Numbered from the stretch's first letter, positions 33,529 to 46,737 are shown. The stretch is 64,000 nucleotides of DNA from Oenanthe sinensis (GCA_028671895.1 CM053796.1:42530860-42594859); one strand, 5' to 3'. Numbers and translations: made by a program. Notes: generated from the sequence alone by a model not told the origin.

Positions 33529-36500
33529 TCAAGGTGATTCCTGACTCAACCCTAGCTTCTGGTAATTAGAATAATCGATTTCATTTAATCGCACACAACA
33601 TAAAATTTGCTCCGGCAACTCTTCAGGTTTGTTTCCCTGGGTGAACAAAAAAAATAGTGTTAGCAAAGTAGAACCTAAAAAGTCTGGATGTTCAAAAGTA
33701 AGTCCAGTTACATGAAACTAATCGAAGTTGTTTAGGTATTATATGACTTGCCTGAATTGTAAGGCCGAAGTCCAAGATGCAGTGCTTCAGTCTATCTAGA
33801 AATGCTCCAAAGCCCTTCCTAGATATATAACCAAATCTATGCATGTCTAAATCAATCTCCAAATAATTTTCTCCCTGAAAAAATGTGATTTATTTGATGA
33901 AAAGTTAATAAATTATTCCCCTGATGTACTCTCACACACTAGACACTACACAACCACAACCTGGTCCATGTGCTTAAATAATGTAGATATCACTATATGG
34001 AATTTGAGAAAAGAGAGCCGGAATCAGTGTGCCTGGTATGAAAAATTAAATACAAACTCACCAAGTAGAACTCATGTTGAGGACGTGAAAGAACGGGTTT
34101 TTCATTGTAAGCATGCATAAGTTTCCTCTCTGCTGCACTTAACTGAAGGTCATCTACATTGACTACACGACCCAATATTTTCAACCTTTCCCGGAATGGT
34201 ACAGATGAACCTTTAACCTTTTCTACTTCGTCATTGATTAGCTTCTGGTAGTACAAAAAGAAGGATTCAGGAAGATAAACATAATATACAAGACAAAATA
34301 TCTCCACAAGCATTATACTATTTTTCTGGAAATGGGTAAAAAATGCATACTGCAAAGGTTTCATCTTACTTTTATCCCTTCTCTACAATGAGATGGAAGT
34401 TCTTTAGAGTAACTTTCGGAAAGTTTGAAGTATAAAACAAAATTTATTCCTTCCCCGTCAGTTTCACTCTGAAAGAGGGCTGCAGGATACAGTGGAATCT
34501 GTACAAGAAATCAAGAGGAAAAAAAAAAAAGAAACATGCTTAGAAAGATAAGATAACCGTACTACAAATAAACCCCTCAAATCAATATGGAAATTCAAAT
34601 TTCCAGTCCTAACCCAAACCATTAGTATTACAAGAAACAAAACTGGTTTAGTAAGCAGTAGAAGAGGTAGCAAGGGACTGGTAATTCAATATAATGTAAA
34701 TTTTCGATTAAGTTGGGACCCCAAAAGCAAGGGAGTGGTAATTGAAAATAGATGCAAAGTAAGTTAACTGTTAAAGCAGAAGTCGGAAAACAGTATACAG
34801 GCAGACCCGTTAAATCTAGGTTTTCTAATTCAAGTTTTTGCATTAGCTTTATTTCAAGATTCAAATATATTATATTAAGGAAATTAAAATATGGAACGAT
34901 TCTCAGGCCATTGCCTCTGTCGCCCAAACTTTTCAATTTTATCTCCGTGCCCTTGTCGGGGAAACTCGACACTCAGAGATGGGTATGGATAGTTGAAACT
35001 TCATTTTAGTCCAAAAAGCATGCAAATTTGTCAAAATGTAGTCGACTTGACACTTGGACACATATCCATGTTAGACACTTCTAGCTGAGTAAAGCCTGAG
35101 TTCGGGTAACATAGGCCATTAACATTTTCAGCCACTAATGCTACTGCATTAATTCAGCAAACAAACAGAATAAAAAACTAGAGCAAGAGGTTTGTAAATT
35201 AACATCAAAAGATATCACTTTCTTAGATTGCTTGATTTCAGCGGAGATGCTGAAGAGGTGAAAGTAGAAGGTACCTGACAATTCACAACAAGAATAGGAG
35301 GGAGATCTCCATAGGATCTAATATTAGGTAGTCCCACAAATCTAGCAATGTGATCAATTTTCCTTTGAGATAAGTATACATCAACACCGAATGGATTATA
35401 TGCAGCATGGGTGGGAGCAAGATCCTTTTTTTTGTCCCTGATTAAAAAAAAATTGAGTCCGAACATGCAAAGAGAAGTCTAAAGTAGATAAAAGTATCGA
35501 ATATGAATGATGGAAATGCATTGAAGTTCCCCGTTTTGCCTTCACATACGATGTGGCTTACATGCAAATTATTGCACAAGTTGTCATTGTGCTCTCACCT
35601 TAAATAATTCTCCCCTCTGACTCTAAAAGTACTCGCAGCAATTTGTGACCATGAATCAGGCATTTTTTTGTCAGTCGGACAAAAAGGTACTTGTGAACCA
35701 GCTATTGGTCTCTTGATAAGCATCTTCGAAGAAACTGGGAGAAACCAGAAAGTAGATAAGGGGATGCCAACTTAATACTTTTGTTCTATAAACTTAAAAG
35801 CTAATAGCATTTGCACGTTCTGTTTACAATCATCAACTGGTAATTACAAATAGTCACTTCTACATGCATACAAATGTACTTACCTTCGATTTAATAATTT
35901 TGCATGCACAACAATAAAAATACATAATTATGTAAATCATTCATGCTTCTTTACTTAATTATTGTCAAATGGCGTATCTGTCATTATTTATATAAATTGA
36001 CACTCATTCTGTTCTATGCAATAGCTTAAATATTGGATATAGTGTTTAAGTATACAGGAAGTAAAACAAAGAAACATAAGAGTGCCGCTAATGTGATAAG
36101 ATGTGTGTGTGTGTGTGAGAGAGAGAGAGAGGAGAGAGGGGGGGAGAGAGAGATCAATTTGTGTGCATGTGATAAAAGCACAACAGTACTCACGTAAAGC
36201 GGAACTAGAATGTCCCTCTTTCCATTTAAAAGAAAGTTTTAGCGCTGCTTTTTTCTTTGTATGGGGTGGACTTGAGCTGAAAGACCTTCTCTTCTCAACT
36301 GTGGGAACAGTGGAAGCAAGACAGGGCAAACAATTGTTTGGAATAATTCCACAATTATCCAACAAATCATCCCCTCTGACACCGCTTCCTTCAACAGATG
36401 AGTCATTAGAAGTCCCATCAGATCTCATCCGTGAGTCTTTCTCTCCTCGATGCACAGAACTTCTGGAGGTGTCACTGACAGAGTTGCGTGCAGAATGGCC

Positions 36501-38853
36501 TGCTGAGTAATCCTCTTGTTTTTGCAGTTGTCCAGAGTGGTGGGGATACAGTACATTGACATCACCATTTCTATGATTAGCATCTCTAAGTGAAGAAATA
36601 CTTGATCTGGATGCAGCTTCAGACTCATTTTGGGATGACACATCTGTAAACGAACATTGCATCCATAACGTCATGTGTATTACAGTTAACGAATGTAACA
36701 TTTATACCAGATTGAGTATTTATTGAAATACGTCAATTAATTTACCATCAGAAATGCTTTGAAAATCATCATCGCTACAGTCAGATTCAAGTATTGCAGC
36801 AGAATCAAACCATGTGTCATCCGCACTTGCGCTTGCTGATGTCATGACATATCAGTAAAAAGAAAATGTGAGAAAAGAAGATAACAACAATCTTCCAATA
36901 AATAAGCAGCAAGTGTTGCAATTTTGCGAAAATCTATGGCTGGTTGATTATTTTATAGAATTTGAGATATAATGGAAAGTCCAAGCTAGAATAACCTCCT
37001 ACGAATGTATAGAAAACTTAAACTGAAAGTCTAAGCTAGAGCACACTAACTTTTGCAATAATACTAAGGATATATAGCAAAACTTAAATTGCAAGAGAAA
37101 CTGGAGATGGCATCCCCAGCTTCATTCCAACTCCTTCCCCTGGTCCCGTCCGTGTCAATGCAAGTCACATCAAAATTACATGATGGATTTTACCATAAGC
37201 ATTATCAAGAAAATCAAGGTAAGATACAAATATGGTTTTTTGAAACTATATTATAGTAATTAGGAACACTATTCATAAATCTTTCAACAAAGTAACATTA
37301 GTTAGGAGATCTTGTCGGAATTCCTAGATCTGATCTCCACACTATCAAAGTTGTTAAAAATACTAAAGCCTTATTTATTTGATAAGAAACCAAACCACAG
37401 TTAATCACTAATGATCTGTTTGGTTGAAAGGAATGAATGAAATTTAGACTATGTTGTGGGTAATTATTCATAATTTCATCCCACCCCTCCATTTCAGTCA
37501 CAGATATAAACTAGAGCTCAATACCACAAATTTGGGTATGAATTCCTCATTGCTGTTTCTACTCATTTTCTTTACAAATCTCATCACAAAAAAATTGCAC
37601 TCTTATTTTTCATTGTTCTTTCGGCATTTCCTCTTACCCCCGTGTATTTAATCTTTAATTATATTGACAAATTTTCATTTCATTCGTTTCTCATTGCATA
37701 CATTCAGACAAACGGAGCATAAAAAAGCCAACATCAATCACCATTCTAACTGACAACTATACAAGTGCATGGCTAGCCATCAAAAGTTTAAACATGTACA
37801 AATCCAACCGAATTATAAAAGTCGATGTGATGTCAATCTATATAAATCCACTCTCCAGCTACAACTGCAATGCAGTATAACCTCCCTCCCATCTTTCACA
37901 AATATACAAATCACCCCTGTTTTAGCTAAATAATCACTTACATTCTACCCATCACAACTCCTTTAGCAAAACAACACTTCTAAACAGCTAAACTCTACAA
38001 GTCAACATATATAAATAAATAAATAAAAGACTCCGGCAAATATAGCATCCAAATTAATAAAATCCCACGAGAAAAAAAAATCAAGTTTCCCATATTCAAC
38101 CAACTAACAAAAAATGCAGCTAGCTAAAACTCCAGAATTTCATTATATTAAGATAAATCACTCTTAACAATTTCAAAACAAAACAACACACCGACTATTT
38201 CATGAATCAAAGACCATAAATCATGTATATACACTCTTCACACACACACACACACAAACAAACAAACAAATTCATCTTTAATTATCGAATGACAAAAAAT
38301 GCAGCTACCTAAAACTCAAGAATTCCATTTCATTAAAATAAATTCACTCTTAACACTACAAAATAAACACAACCCATCAACAGTTTCATGAATCAAAGAC
38401 AATAAATCTCATCTTCACACTCTGCACACACACAAAACAAAAAAACTTCAACAAATAAATAAAAATTCATCTTTAATTATTAAATAACAAAAAATGCAGC
38501 TACCCAAAACTCCAAAAACTCATTCGTATCATCAAAACAAACCACTCATAACAACTCCAAAACAAACACAACCCACCAACCATTTCACAAATCAAACACC
38601 ATAAATCCCATATTCACACTCTCCACACACACACAAAACACATATTTAAAAAACATCAAAAATCAAGATTCTAACCATGAGGATCAAAGTTATCAACTTT
38701 ATTTGTATCAGATGATAAAGCTCCTGCTGATGATGCATACAAACGTGAAGAAGCCCTGCGTTTAGCAGCAGCTGCTCTACGTTTCTTCCTCAACTTCTTA
38801 GCCTTTCTTCCTCCTCCCACACAATTCTCTGGCCTAGACGTACACCCTCCCAT
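33529..38853 (-). CDS. EDR2_C (DUF1336) domain protein of the CW14 family
   Basis: Nine exons on the minus strand (38853-38676, 36835-36746, 36643-36194, 35734-35599, 35437-35275, 34498-34370, 34244-34062, 33874-33752, 33636-33529) join in frame to 519 residues. The N-terminus MGGCTSRP carries a Gly2/Cys4 pattern for myristoylation and palmitoylation, so membrane attachment is likely. A basic stretch [15 protein letters not shown] follows, then a Ser-rich disordered region. The EDR2_C/DUF1336 domain, residues about 265-505, includes [58 protein letters not shown] and [19 protein letters not shown]2 proteins act in defence and cell-death control, but the CW14 subgroup has no established reaction. 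Intron 8 starts with GC (CAG/GCAAGT) instead of GT. Intron 1 is 1.8 kb and holds tandem repeats. Confidence 0.88.
36101..36151. repeat. Compound (GT)n(GA)n microsatellite in a CW14-like intron
   Basis: A run of GT dinucleotides passes into GA dinucleotides with a short G run, just inside intron 3 on the donor side. Confidence 0.9.
38108..38640. repeat. About 2.8 tandem copies of a 185-195-bp unit in intron 1
   Basis: Units start at 38108, 38293 and 38488 with CAAAAAATGCAGCTA, and each contains ACTCTTAACA or ACTCATAACA, CATTTCA(T/C)(G/A)AATCAAA and a CACACA run. They lie in the first intron close to exon 1 of the CW14-like gene. Confidence 0.8.
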
Positions 38854-39549
38854 CTATACATACACACACACAATTTCACCAAATCTTTTCTCTTATATAC
38901 ACGCAATCTTTGTATGTATATAAATTTGTTTTATTTTTTTGTATCACCACAGCGATCAAACGTGAAACACAAGAGATGGGAATTCAAGAAAACGAACACC
39001 CTTGTGTGTAAATAAATATCTGTATGTATATATATCACATCAAAAGCTATCAACCCTTTATTTGTTTATTATATATTTGTGTATATCAAATTTGTATGTA
39101 TAATGTATGTATAGATGATGTATATGTATATGGTTTTGGTGAATTGGAGGAGCTAGGCTAGGCATGTAGAGATGGAGTCAAATATAAATTACGTACATTA
39201 TTTGACGGCAGCAGAGTTAAAAATTAAAATTTTAAATCATCTTCTTTTTCTTTTTATTTGGATGTATAAATTAAGATTTTGATAAATAATAATTTATAGT
39301 ATCTTTCTTGGATTCAAATATTATAGGAATAATATATTCTAGATTTTTATAGGTAATTTTTTTTAAGTTTAAAAATATTCATCACTTTATTATAATAATG
39401 ATTATATATAAATGACTGCTTCTTTAGCTAATTGCCACGTGGATCAGCAGATACTTGCCACGTTGGAGTTATATGAATTTTGACCATCACACAAAACTAG
39501 CTTTGTAAATTGTAATTGTAAATTTATAATAATAGTATCACATTTATAA
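38854..39549. other. 5' flank of the CW14-like gene
   Basis: Holds its promoter and probably 5' UTR. It is AT-rich with TATGTATA-type repeats, and I cannot single out a TATA box. Confidence 0.4.
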
Positions 39550-39551
39550 TA

Positions 39552-41818
39552 CAGTAGAATCTCGATAAATGAATACTTTGGGACAAAAAAATATTCATTT
39601 GACGAGATTATTTATTTATCGATTAATGAATATAATATTTATTTATCGATAAATGAATAATAATTCATTTAGATGATATTTTTAGGCTCTTTTTTTTGTA
39701 ATTATATCATTTTGTATATAATAAGTTCAAATGTACCTTGAATTCACGGTAGTTATAACTTTTATGCAAACTTTAATTACATTCATATTTTTAGAATTCT
39801 AGATTAGTTGTACATGCATGCATAGAGTAGATAAAGTGCACAGTACCATGTATTGAGACTACTGTGTACATGCATGATAGTTAGAGTTAAGATGTCTACT
39901 CAATACCTCATACCAAGCTATATATAATTCTAAATTCTCACAATATCTTCATAACACAGTCATACAATATTACTATTTTCGTGTTCAATCTACTATAATG
40001 GCTTCCAACGAGCAGGCAAAACCAGTAACAAAAATTACTTTAACAGATCAGATAATGAGAGCCATGTGTGAGCATAAGAAGGAGCATCCAAGTATTAGCC
40101 AAAAAGATATGCAAGCATGGGTGAAAGAAAATTTGATTTAGTTACTAGCCAAACCACAATATCAAATACTCTCAAAAGATCGTCGAAATGTTTGTCTGAT
40201 GAGATGAAAAATAACAATGTTAAGAGGCACAAGTCAGCTAAATATCCTGAACTAGAGAAAGCTTTATATGAATGGTTTCTTCAAAGACAAGATAAGGTGA
40301 ATATGTCGAGAGAAATGATCCAAGGTAAAGCAAAAGAGTTTATGCAGAAAATGTATGGCGGAGAAACAAACTCATAATTTAGCTTTTCTAGTGGATGGCT
40401 CGAACGTTTTAAGGCAAGATATTCAATCAAGTCTTACCGACAATTTGGTGAGAGTGGTTTAGTTAACATGGAGGATATTGCAAATGCTTTACCCGAGATA
40501 TGGTCAAAACTAGACCAATTCAACCTTAAAGATATATACAATATGGATGAAACCGGATTGTTTTATCGGTTGGAAGCTGACCATTCACTTGCCACGAAGC
40601 AGCTTGAAGGGCGAAAGAAAGATAAGGAGATAATCACTATTGTTGTTTGCTGTAATAGTGACGGATCTGATAAAGTGCATCTTTGGGTTATTGGTAAGTA
40701 TGCAAAACTCAGATGCTTTAAGAATGTGAATATGAATAATATTAATTGCGAGTATCGATTTAATAAGAAAGCTTGGATGACTAGTTTGCTTTTTCAAGAA
40801 TATTGTCATTGGTTTGACAAGAGAATGAATGGTAGAAAGGTTTTCTTGCTAGTAGACAATTGTCCGGCACATCCAAAGATTGTTGAAGGCTTGAGAAATG
40901 TGGAGTTATATTTTTGCCCCCTAAAATAACTTCTAAAATTCAACCATGTGATGACGGGATTATTAGAGCATTCAAAGTTCATTATCGACGTCGTTTCTAT
41001 TCTAGCATTTTGCATATACTTGAGGCTGGCTCACTAAATCTTGAAAAAATAAATATTTTGGATGCTATTAATTTTGCTACCATGTCTTGGAGTTTTGATG
41101 TGACAACAAAAACAATAGCAAACTGTTTTCACCACTGTAAAATTCAATCAGAAGAAGTTGATGTTCCTGAAGTAGAAGATGGTCAGCTAGAGTAAGATAT
41201 CTAAGATTTAACTAAACTCCTTTCTAAATTGAGCTATAGAAATGTGATGGATGTTGAACATCTTCTAAACTATCCTGAAGAGAATAATGCAGTTATGGAA
41301 TCTCCTGCGGACGAAGAAATCATTGAAGCTGTACTTAATGATGAGGCAAATGATCTCGAACCCGATGATAGTATCACTATACCATAAGTGTCATCAAGAG
41401 AAGTTTTTCAAGCTATTGTCACTATACAAAATTACCTGCTGCAACATGATCAAAATATTCCAGAAGTGGTGCATGCTTTACACAAAATCAAGGATCATGT
41501 GCATTTTGGGGAAGGAAAGAAACAATCAATTTTGGAGGTATTTTTCGAAAAAAATATGACTTATTAATGTGTTTGAAAATTAGTCATTGGATGAAATGTA
41601 TTCATGATATATTATATAAATAAAAATATATTATTTGAAATATAGTGATTATTCATTTATATTTACATAGGGCCTATAAAGACTTCATTTGTATTTATTC
41701 GTTAATGCATTAAGCGAGGATATTCGTTAAGCCCATTGGACCAAGTTGGGACCGAAGAAATTTATTCATTAGACGATGTTATTCATTTATCGAATATTCA
41801 TTTATCGAGGTTCTACTG
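39552..41818 (+). mobile_element. pogo-type (Lemi1/Emigrant-like) DNA transposon
   Basis: The 2267-bp element has terminal inverted repeats CAGTAGAATCTCGATAAATG at the left and CAGTAGAACCTCGATAAATG (read inward) at the right, one mismatch, flanked by the TA duplication at 39550-39551 and 41819-41820. These ends resemble the Emigrant/Lemi1 family of plant pogo elements. Further ATTCATTTATCGA copies in both orientations form subterminal repeats. It encodes one transposase, listed separately. Few lesions and a clean duplication suggest a fairly young insertion. Confidence 0.88.
39998..41559 (+). pseudogene. pogo/CENP-B-like DDE transposase, lightly broken
   Basis: The protein would start at the ATG at 39998. 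It has a psq-type helix-turn-helix (SISQKDMQAWVKE), a second CENP-B type DNA-binding region (YPELEKALYEWFLQRQ, then SGWLERFKARYSIKSYRQFG) and a DDE_1 catalytic domain. The three acidic residues are all present: NMDETGLFYRL, LLVDNCPAHP and IQPCDDGIIRAF. The lesions I see are a frameshift near 40130 after WVKE, an in-frame TAA at 40375-40377, a 1-nt loss near 40913 in the T-run before the PP(K)ITSKIQP block, and further stops in the acidic C-terminal tail. It should no longer transpose itself, but may once have moved related MITEs. Confidence 0.85.
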
Positions 41819-42039
41819 TAAAAGTATCACATTTATTTTTACATTATTTTAAAGATATTATTCTCAAAAATAATTTATCTCTAAATTTCTACATACTCTT
41901 TTTTCTTGTAATTTAACATATCCATCAGATTAAAACTAAAGCTGTAACCTTTAAACGAAATTTAAATTAAATAATTATACTCGAGTTTAAAAAAAAAATA
42001 TACTCGGGTATTTGGTTAATTAATTTTTGAAAATATATA

Positions 42040-42222
42040 CGTCCTCTGTCTCAAATTAATAATTTGTCCCTTTATTTTTTACATATTATTTAATGTACAT
42101 ATAAAACATAATTTGATAAATTATTTTTTCAAAATTTTTCTTGCTAAACAAAAAATTGATATTTAATTTTTAATTTTAAAAAATTGTAAAATTAATTTAT
42201 CAAATTATGTTTTTATATTATA
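42040..42222 (+). mobile_element. Stowaway MITE, left part, split by a Helitron
   Basis: After TA the sequence begins CGTCCTCTGTCTCAAATTAA, a decayed Stowaway terminus, followed by the usual foldback interior. It stops at the Helitron start. The matching right half seems to resume at 44129-44190 (TATTAAAATACGTGTAAAAA). Confidence 0.5.
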
Positions 42223-43770
42223 TCCTATATATAATAAGAGTGAGAGATATCTTATCCAATTACTATCAAAGGTCAAATGATTGATTTTTAATACCTACCT
42301 AATTTATATACTAATTATTTATAAATTATAATTATTGTTGAGATTCCTAACAATTATTATTATTCTTACCTCAGTTTTGATTATAGCTCAGACTCCATTA
42401 AATATCTTATTAATATGTAAATTTGAACTTAAAAAACTATTTTGGAGTTAAATTAAAAAGAAAATTCGTAATTATTGTGCTACCTAGACATTGTTTAAGC
42501 CATATTTTGAGTTTCAGAAGTCAGAATTGGACGATTTTACAGCTCACGCAAAGCTTACAAAATTATATTTAATTCTGAGGTGGTCCAACATTCAAACTCT
42601 AACTACATCATCCCGTAATATAGACAGAAAAGACAGTTACGAATTTTTATGGGAGAATTCTATTCCGTTTAGGAAAACTTTTTATAAATGATTTAAAACA
42701 TTAAAATACTTTTTATTTTAGATTTATATAGAGACATATCATATATGAGATATTATTATTAAATCATAGTAGAGATATTATTAGGATTTTACATACAGGG
42801 AGATGGAGAGAGACCGTGAATTTTCCATGTGAGAGGGAGATTAATTAAAAAATTTCTTATTCAAAACTTTTCTATAAAAATATTTAATATATTATATAAG
42901 ATATTATGATAATTTTATAGGGAGAACCAGTTACATAAGAGAAATTATTATATTGAAAAATCAGAAACCTTATTAACTCATTGGTTTGTATCGTATAGAA
43001 GAAATTAGGTTTTTTTTTAATAATTATTTGAGTTCTCCGGCTAAAAGTTCAACCTTAGTATAAGATATTAAATACACCTTCGATTTTGTTACTATATTAT
43101 ATATAATATTATATCAAAAACACGTTATCACATACTTTGAATCAAACTATTTGATAAATAACACAAATCAAATTAAAACTAAAATAATATAAATTAATAA
43201 ATATTAATACATCTTTTAAATTTAAACAATTTATATATGATAAAATTATATTCAATTAATTTTTAATAACTGAGGAATATTGTTAACTATTTTTATAATT
43301 AAAAGTCATTTATATTTCTAAAATAATGTTATTACATACGTTGAATTGTCATAACACACATTAAGTATTAATATACAATAATATGTCCGGTTCAATAAAG
43401 AACATGTCATATATTAGTATGAAAAAGTGGGTTGTAAAAATTATTATGACGATAATGATTATGTATCGTTTTATTTTTTAATATTAACTTAAGATTTAAA
43501 TCTTATTAGCAATATGGTAATATCTATTATCCACTGATGCAAGGTTTAAATTATATATTATATAATTTTTATAAATTACAATTAATACTATAATACTAAA
43601 AATCTAATAACATAAAAAAAAACTTTTTCAAATCTATAATTATATTATCATATTATTAACATATACATATAAATATTATATTTCATATACCATAATATTT
43701 ATTAAATTTTATATAAAATAAACATAATAGAGATCTTATAAAAAAATATTTAAATCTAATATGTATAATC

Positions 43771-43822
<52 letters not shown>

Positions 43823-44128
43823 GCATATGTTTGATATATTAAAAAATCATGTTCATAATATTTCTAATTGCAAAACTTTACATATTTATATATTAATAAT
43901 ATCAATGTATACTTCGTGCGATGTGCATATTTATTTTTAATATTTTATAATTTACTTATTTATATTTAATTTGGTTGATTTAAAAATATATAATTTAAAT
44001 AAGTTAAAAAATTAATATAATTATAATATATGAAGTCTTTTTAAAATTATAAAAATATTAGTAATTTTAAAATAAATAATTTAATTAATAAAACAAAATA
44101 TTCATGCATCGTACAGGTTAAAATCTAG
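42223..44128 (+). mobile_element. Helitron, copy A (plus orientation)
   Basis: The start TCCTATATATAATAAGAG after A, and the end GTTAAAATCTAG before T, fit Helitron TC...CTRR ends and insertion between A and T. The interior aligns along its length with the minus-strand copy at 47342-49978 and partly with 990-1440. No Rep/helicase is encoded, so it is non-autonomous. The 3' hairpin (near GCATCGTAC) is worn. Confidence 0.65.
43774..43819. repeat. (TA)n microsatellite
   Basis: About 23 TA units inside Helitron copy A; copy B has a shorter run at 47757-47777. Confidence 0.9.
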
Positions 44129-44215
44129 TATATTAAAATACGTGTAAAAAAAAGACAAGTGAATTTTTTTACACTAAAAAATAAGGTTAAATAAAGAACA
44201 ATGCTCATGTAGCGG

Positions 44216-44612
44216 TAAGAGCAAGTTCAATGCTAATGTTAAAATAGATGTATCTATTGGTATAATATGAAATCAAAAAGTACATTTTGATGCTAAAATA
44301 GATTTCATACTCCAATGCATGATTTTAAAATGAAATCAATAGATATAAAATTAAGTAATTTTTCAATCAATAATGTAAAGTATAACATATAAGTATTTTG
44401 ATATTCATTTCCTTCAATTCCCCACTTGCATGCTTATGTGACAATTATAACTATATTTATACTTGATTCTATATTTTATAAATATAGAATCAAGTATAGA
44501 ACTTTTCTATTTTAGCATATCATATAACATTGCATTGGAGTGCTATGTTCCATAATTGATGTTATATTATAAAAATAGCACATCTAATAGCATTATATCA
44601 GAAATGGTCTAA
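44216..44612. mobile_element. Foldback MITE-like element
   Basis: The stretch is non-coding with several inverted segments (for example CCAATGCATG near 44314 against GCATTGGAG near 44534). At its centre is a perfect 19-bp hairpin at 44458-44498 with a 3-nt loop. I could not define terminal repeats or a target duplication, so the class is open. Confidence 0.45.
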
Positions 44613-45639
44613 TAAAACTGAAATTAGGCGGGGGATAGATAAAATGGTCAAATGTTTTTGTAAACGTGTGAGAAGTGGGGGCCGATGATGATGCGTTCGT
44701 GTGGACTGAATGAATGACCGACTGCTTTTATTGGATCAACGTTACTGTCTCAGCTGTGTCATGAAATCTAAAATTGTTTGAATCTATTAAGGCCTTGTTT
44801 GGTCCTCCCCTATTCATTTCTGCTATTACAATGTTCTGGTAATTAAAATGTAGTATCATTTTCTTCATAACATTTAAAATTTGTATATATTTATTTGTGA
44901 GATACAGTATCGTTTTTGAGATAACATCTAAGATTTGTGTATATTTATTTACGAATTCGAAAATGGTAATTTAGTCGTTCGTATACAAAAACGTGTCATT
45001 CTACATTTGTGACTTAATGTTTAGTCCTTCCCAATCGTACTCATTTGAAAAAATGTACCGAAATAATCCTGGTGCTTTCTTGACTGTTAAAGGTTTACCC
45101 AAACAGTGTAATGTGTGCGGAAGATATGGAAACTGTAAAAGTGGATACTAAATAGTACAGTATTGAAGGCAGTAAAATTTTGTATGTATAGTGGTACAAA
45201 ATTGTCATCATATGTACATCTATTTAAAGCTAAGAGTTTAAAATAGATTTGACAAGAGCGTTATCACATTGAAAGCTTTACAACTGCATGTCCAATATTA
45301 TTATAACCGTGGTCATAAAAATACTTACCTACCAAGTACCAACCATCATATATTGCTATTTGTACAATTGTTTCAAGGTCAAAGGAAGGAATATTTGATA
45401 CGCGTACGAAATAAATCTTCCTCGAATTTTTAGAAATATGATAATATCACGACACTAGAATATAAAGGTTTTCCTCTTTTGGAATAAATTAAACTTTTTG
45501 TCGTGACCAACTGACCATTGTGAATTATATAAACTATATATTAAAAATAAAATTTTATAAAATTTTAGAATATTTATCGATTCTTTTAAAATTTTGTATC
45601 GATTATAAAGAACTGAGAAGAGTATTTAATCGTACGGTA
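44613..45639. other. Intergenic, no gene seen
   Basis: AT-rich sequence without recognisable coding or repeat termini. Confidence 0.4.
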
Positions 45640-45990
45640 CTATATTTTGACACTATTTTAGTGTCAAAATTACATAATTTATAAAATCAACTTCAATAAG
45701 AGTTACACTATATTCTATAAAAAATCTTTTACGCTATAAAGAATTTTTTACTTGTTAAAATAATAAACAATTGGGTTTTGAGATTTAAAAAGAATAAATT
45801 TGTTTTTGTTAACAAATATGAGGGTATAGTTGTAATTTTGAAAAATAACAAATTTGGTGTCAAATGACACCAAATTTGGTGTCACTCCAATTAATTAGTT
45901 TTAATTTGACACTATTTTAGTGTCCTATTAAAATTAATTTTATACTAAAATAGCGTCAAAATGACACTACTTTAGTGTTTTAGTGCTCAT
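45640..45990. mobile_element. Palindrome-rich MITE-like element
   Basis: Three palindromes are built on the same core: TTTTGACACTA/TAGTGTCAAAA at 45645-45669 (3-nt loop), AAATTTGGTGTCA/TGACACCAAATTT at 45850-45877 (2-nt loop) and GACACTATTTTAGTGTC at 45910-45926. The right end, read inward, is GGAGCATCTCCGATGAGCAC, a terminus style common in plant MITEs. The left end is not clear. Confidence 0.5.
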
Positions 45991-46737
45991 CGGAGATGCT
46001 CCGGTGATGGGTCCTGATCATGATTTACTCAAACAGAATTGGAATGATCTAGGTAAGAAGTTAGCAATCAGCAAGTACATTAGTAATGTGTGCAAGCAAA
46101 GTGCATGATAATGACAAGGATTAGGTAGACGTTTACGATGTTAAGTAAAGTTTGGTTTAGTTGAAAGTAGGTTGCAATATAAAAAGGTTTTGTATGAATT
46201 TAAGGTCAATGTATTGGAAAACTAAGTTGCGCAAACTTTGCATCAATTTATTATCACTAAATGTGACCATTAATTAACACAATCAGATCTCTGTTTAATT
46301 CGCTGGAGTAAGAAGAGGGTAATAATTAATACAAGGATTAAATAATGGCATTAACGCTTTATTACAGTACTCCTTGGTCCCTCCCAGCTTAAAGCAGTAC
46401 ATCCTCTGCAGGCATGTTACTACCTCCGTTTTTTTCATATCTTGGGTACACATATTTAAGTGTTTTAACTTTTAATTGGATAATAAAAATAATTATTTTT
46501 TAAACTTTTTCAATAAATTAAAATAATTTTAAAATAATTATTTTTATTATACGGTAAAAACATAAAGTAATATATCGAAGCTAAGAGCAAATATGGAGTG
46601 TCCTGCACTCAGTAAGATACTTTCAAGATGTAATTCGGGGTTGGTTTGACGGAGTGAAATGCAAGATTGGGAAGTTCTAGGTAGATCAAAAATCGAAGAA
46701 GAAGGTGTTTTAATATAAATGCTCATTTTAATATTTA
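45991..46737. other. Spacer with a possible Stowaway end
   Basis: At 46419 TACTACCTCCGTTTTTTTCAT looks like a Stowaway left terminus, but I found no right partner. No gene is seen. Confidence 0.35.

Noticed and set aside
38220..38640. Regular CACACA blocks that could suggest a CRISPR-like array
   Set aside because: They are microsatellite parts of a 190-bp tandem repeat in a plant intron; spacers are not unique and the genome is eukaryotic.
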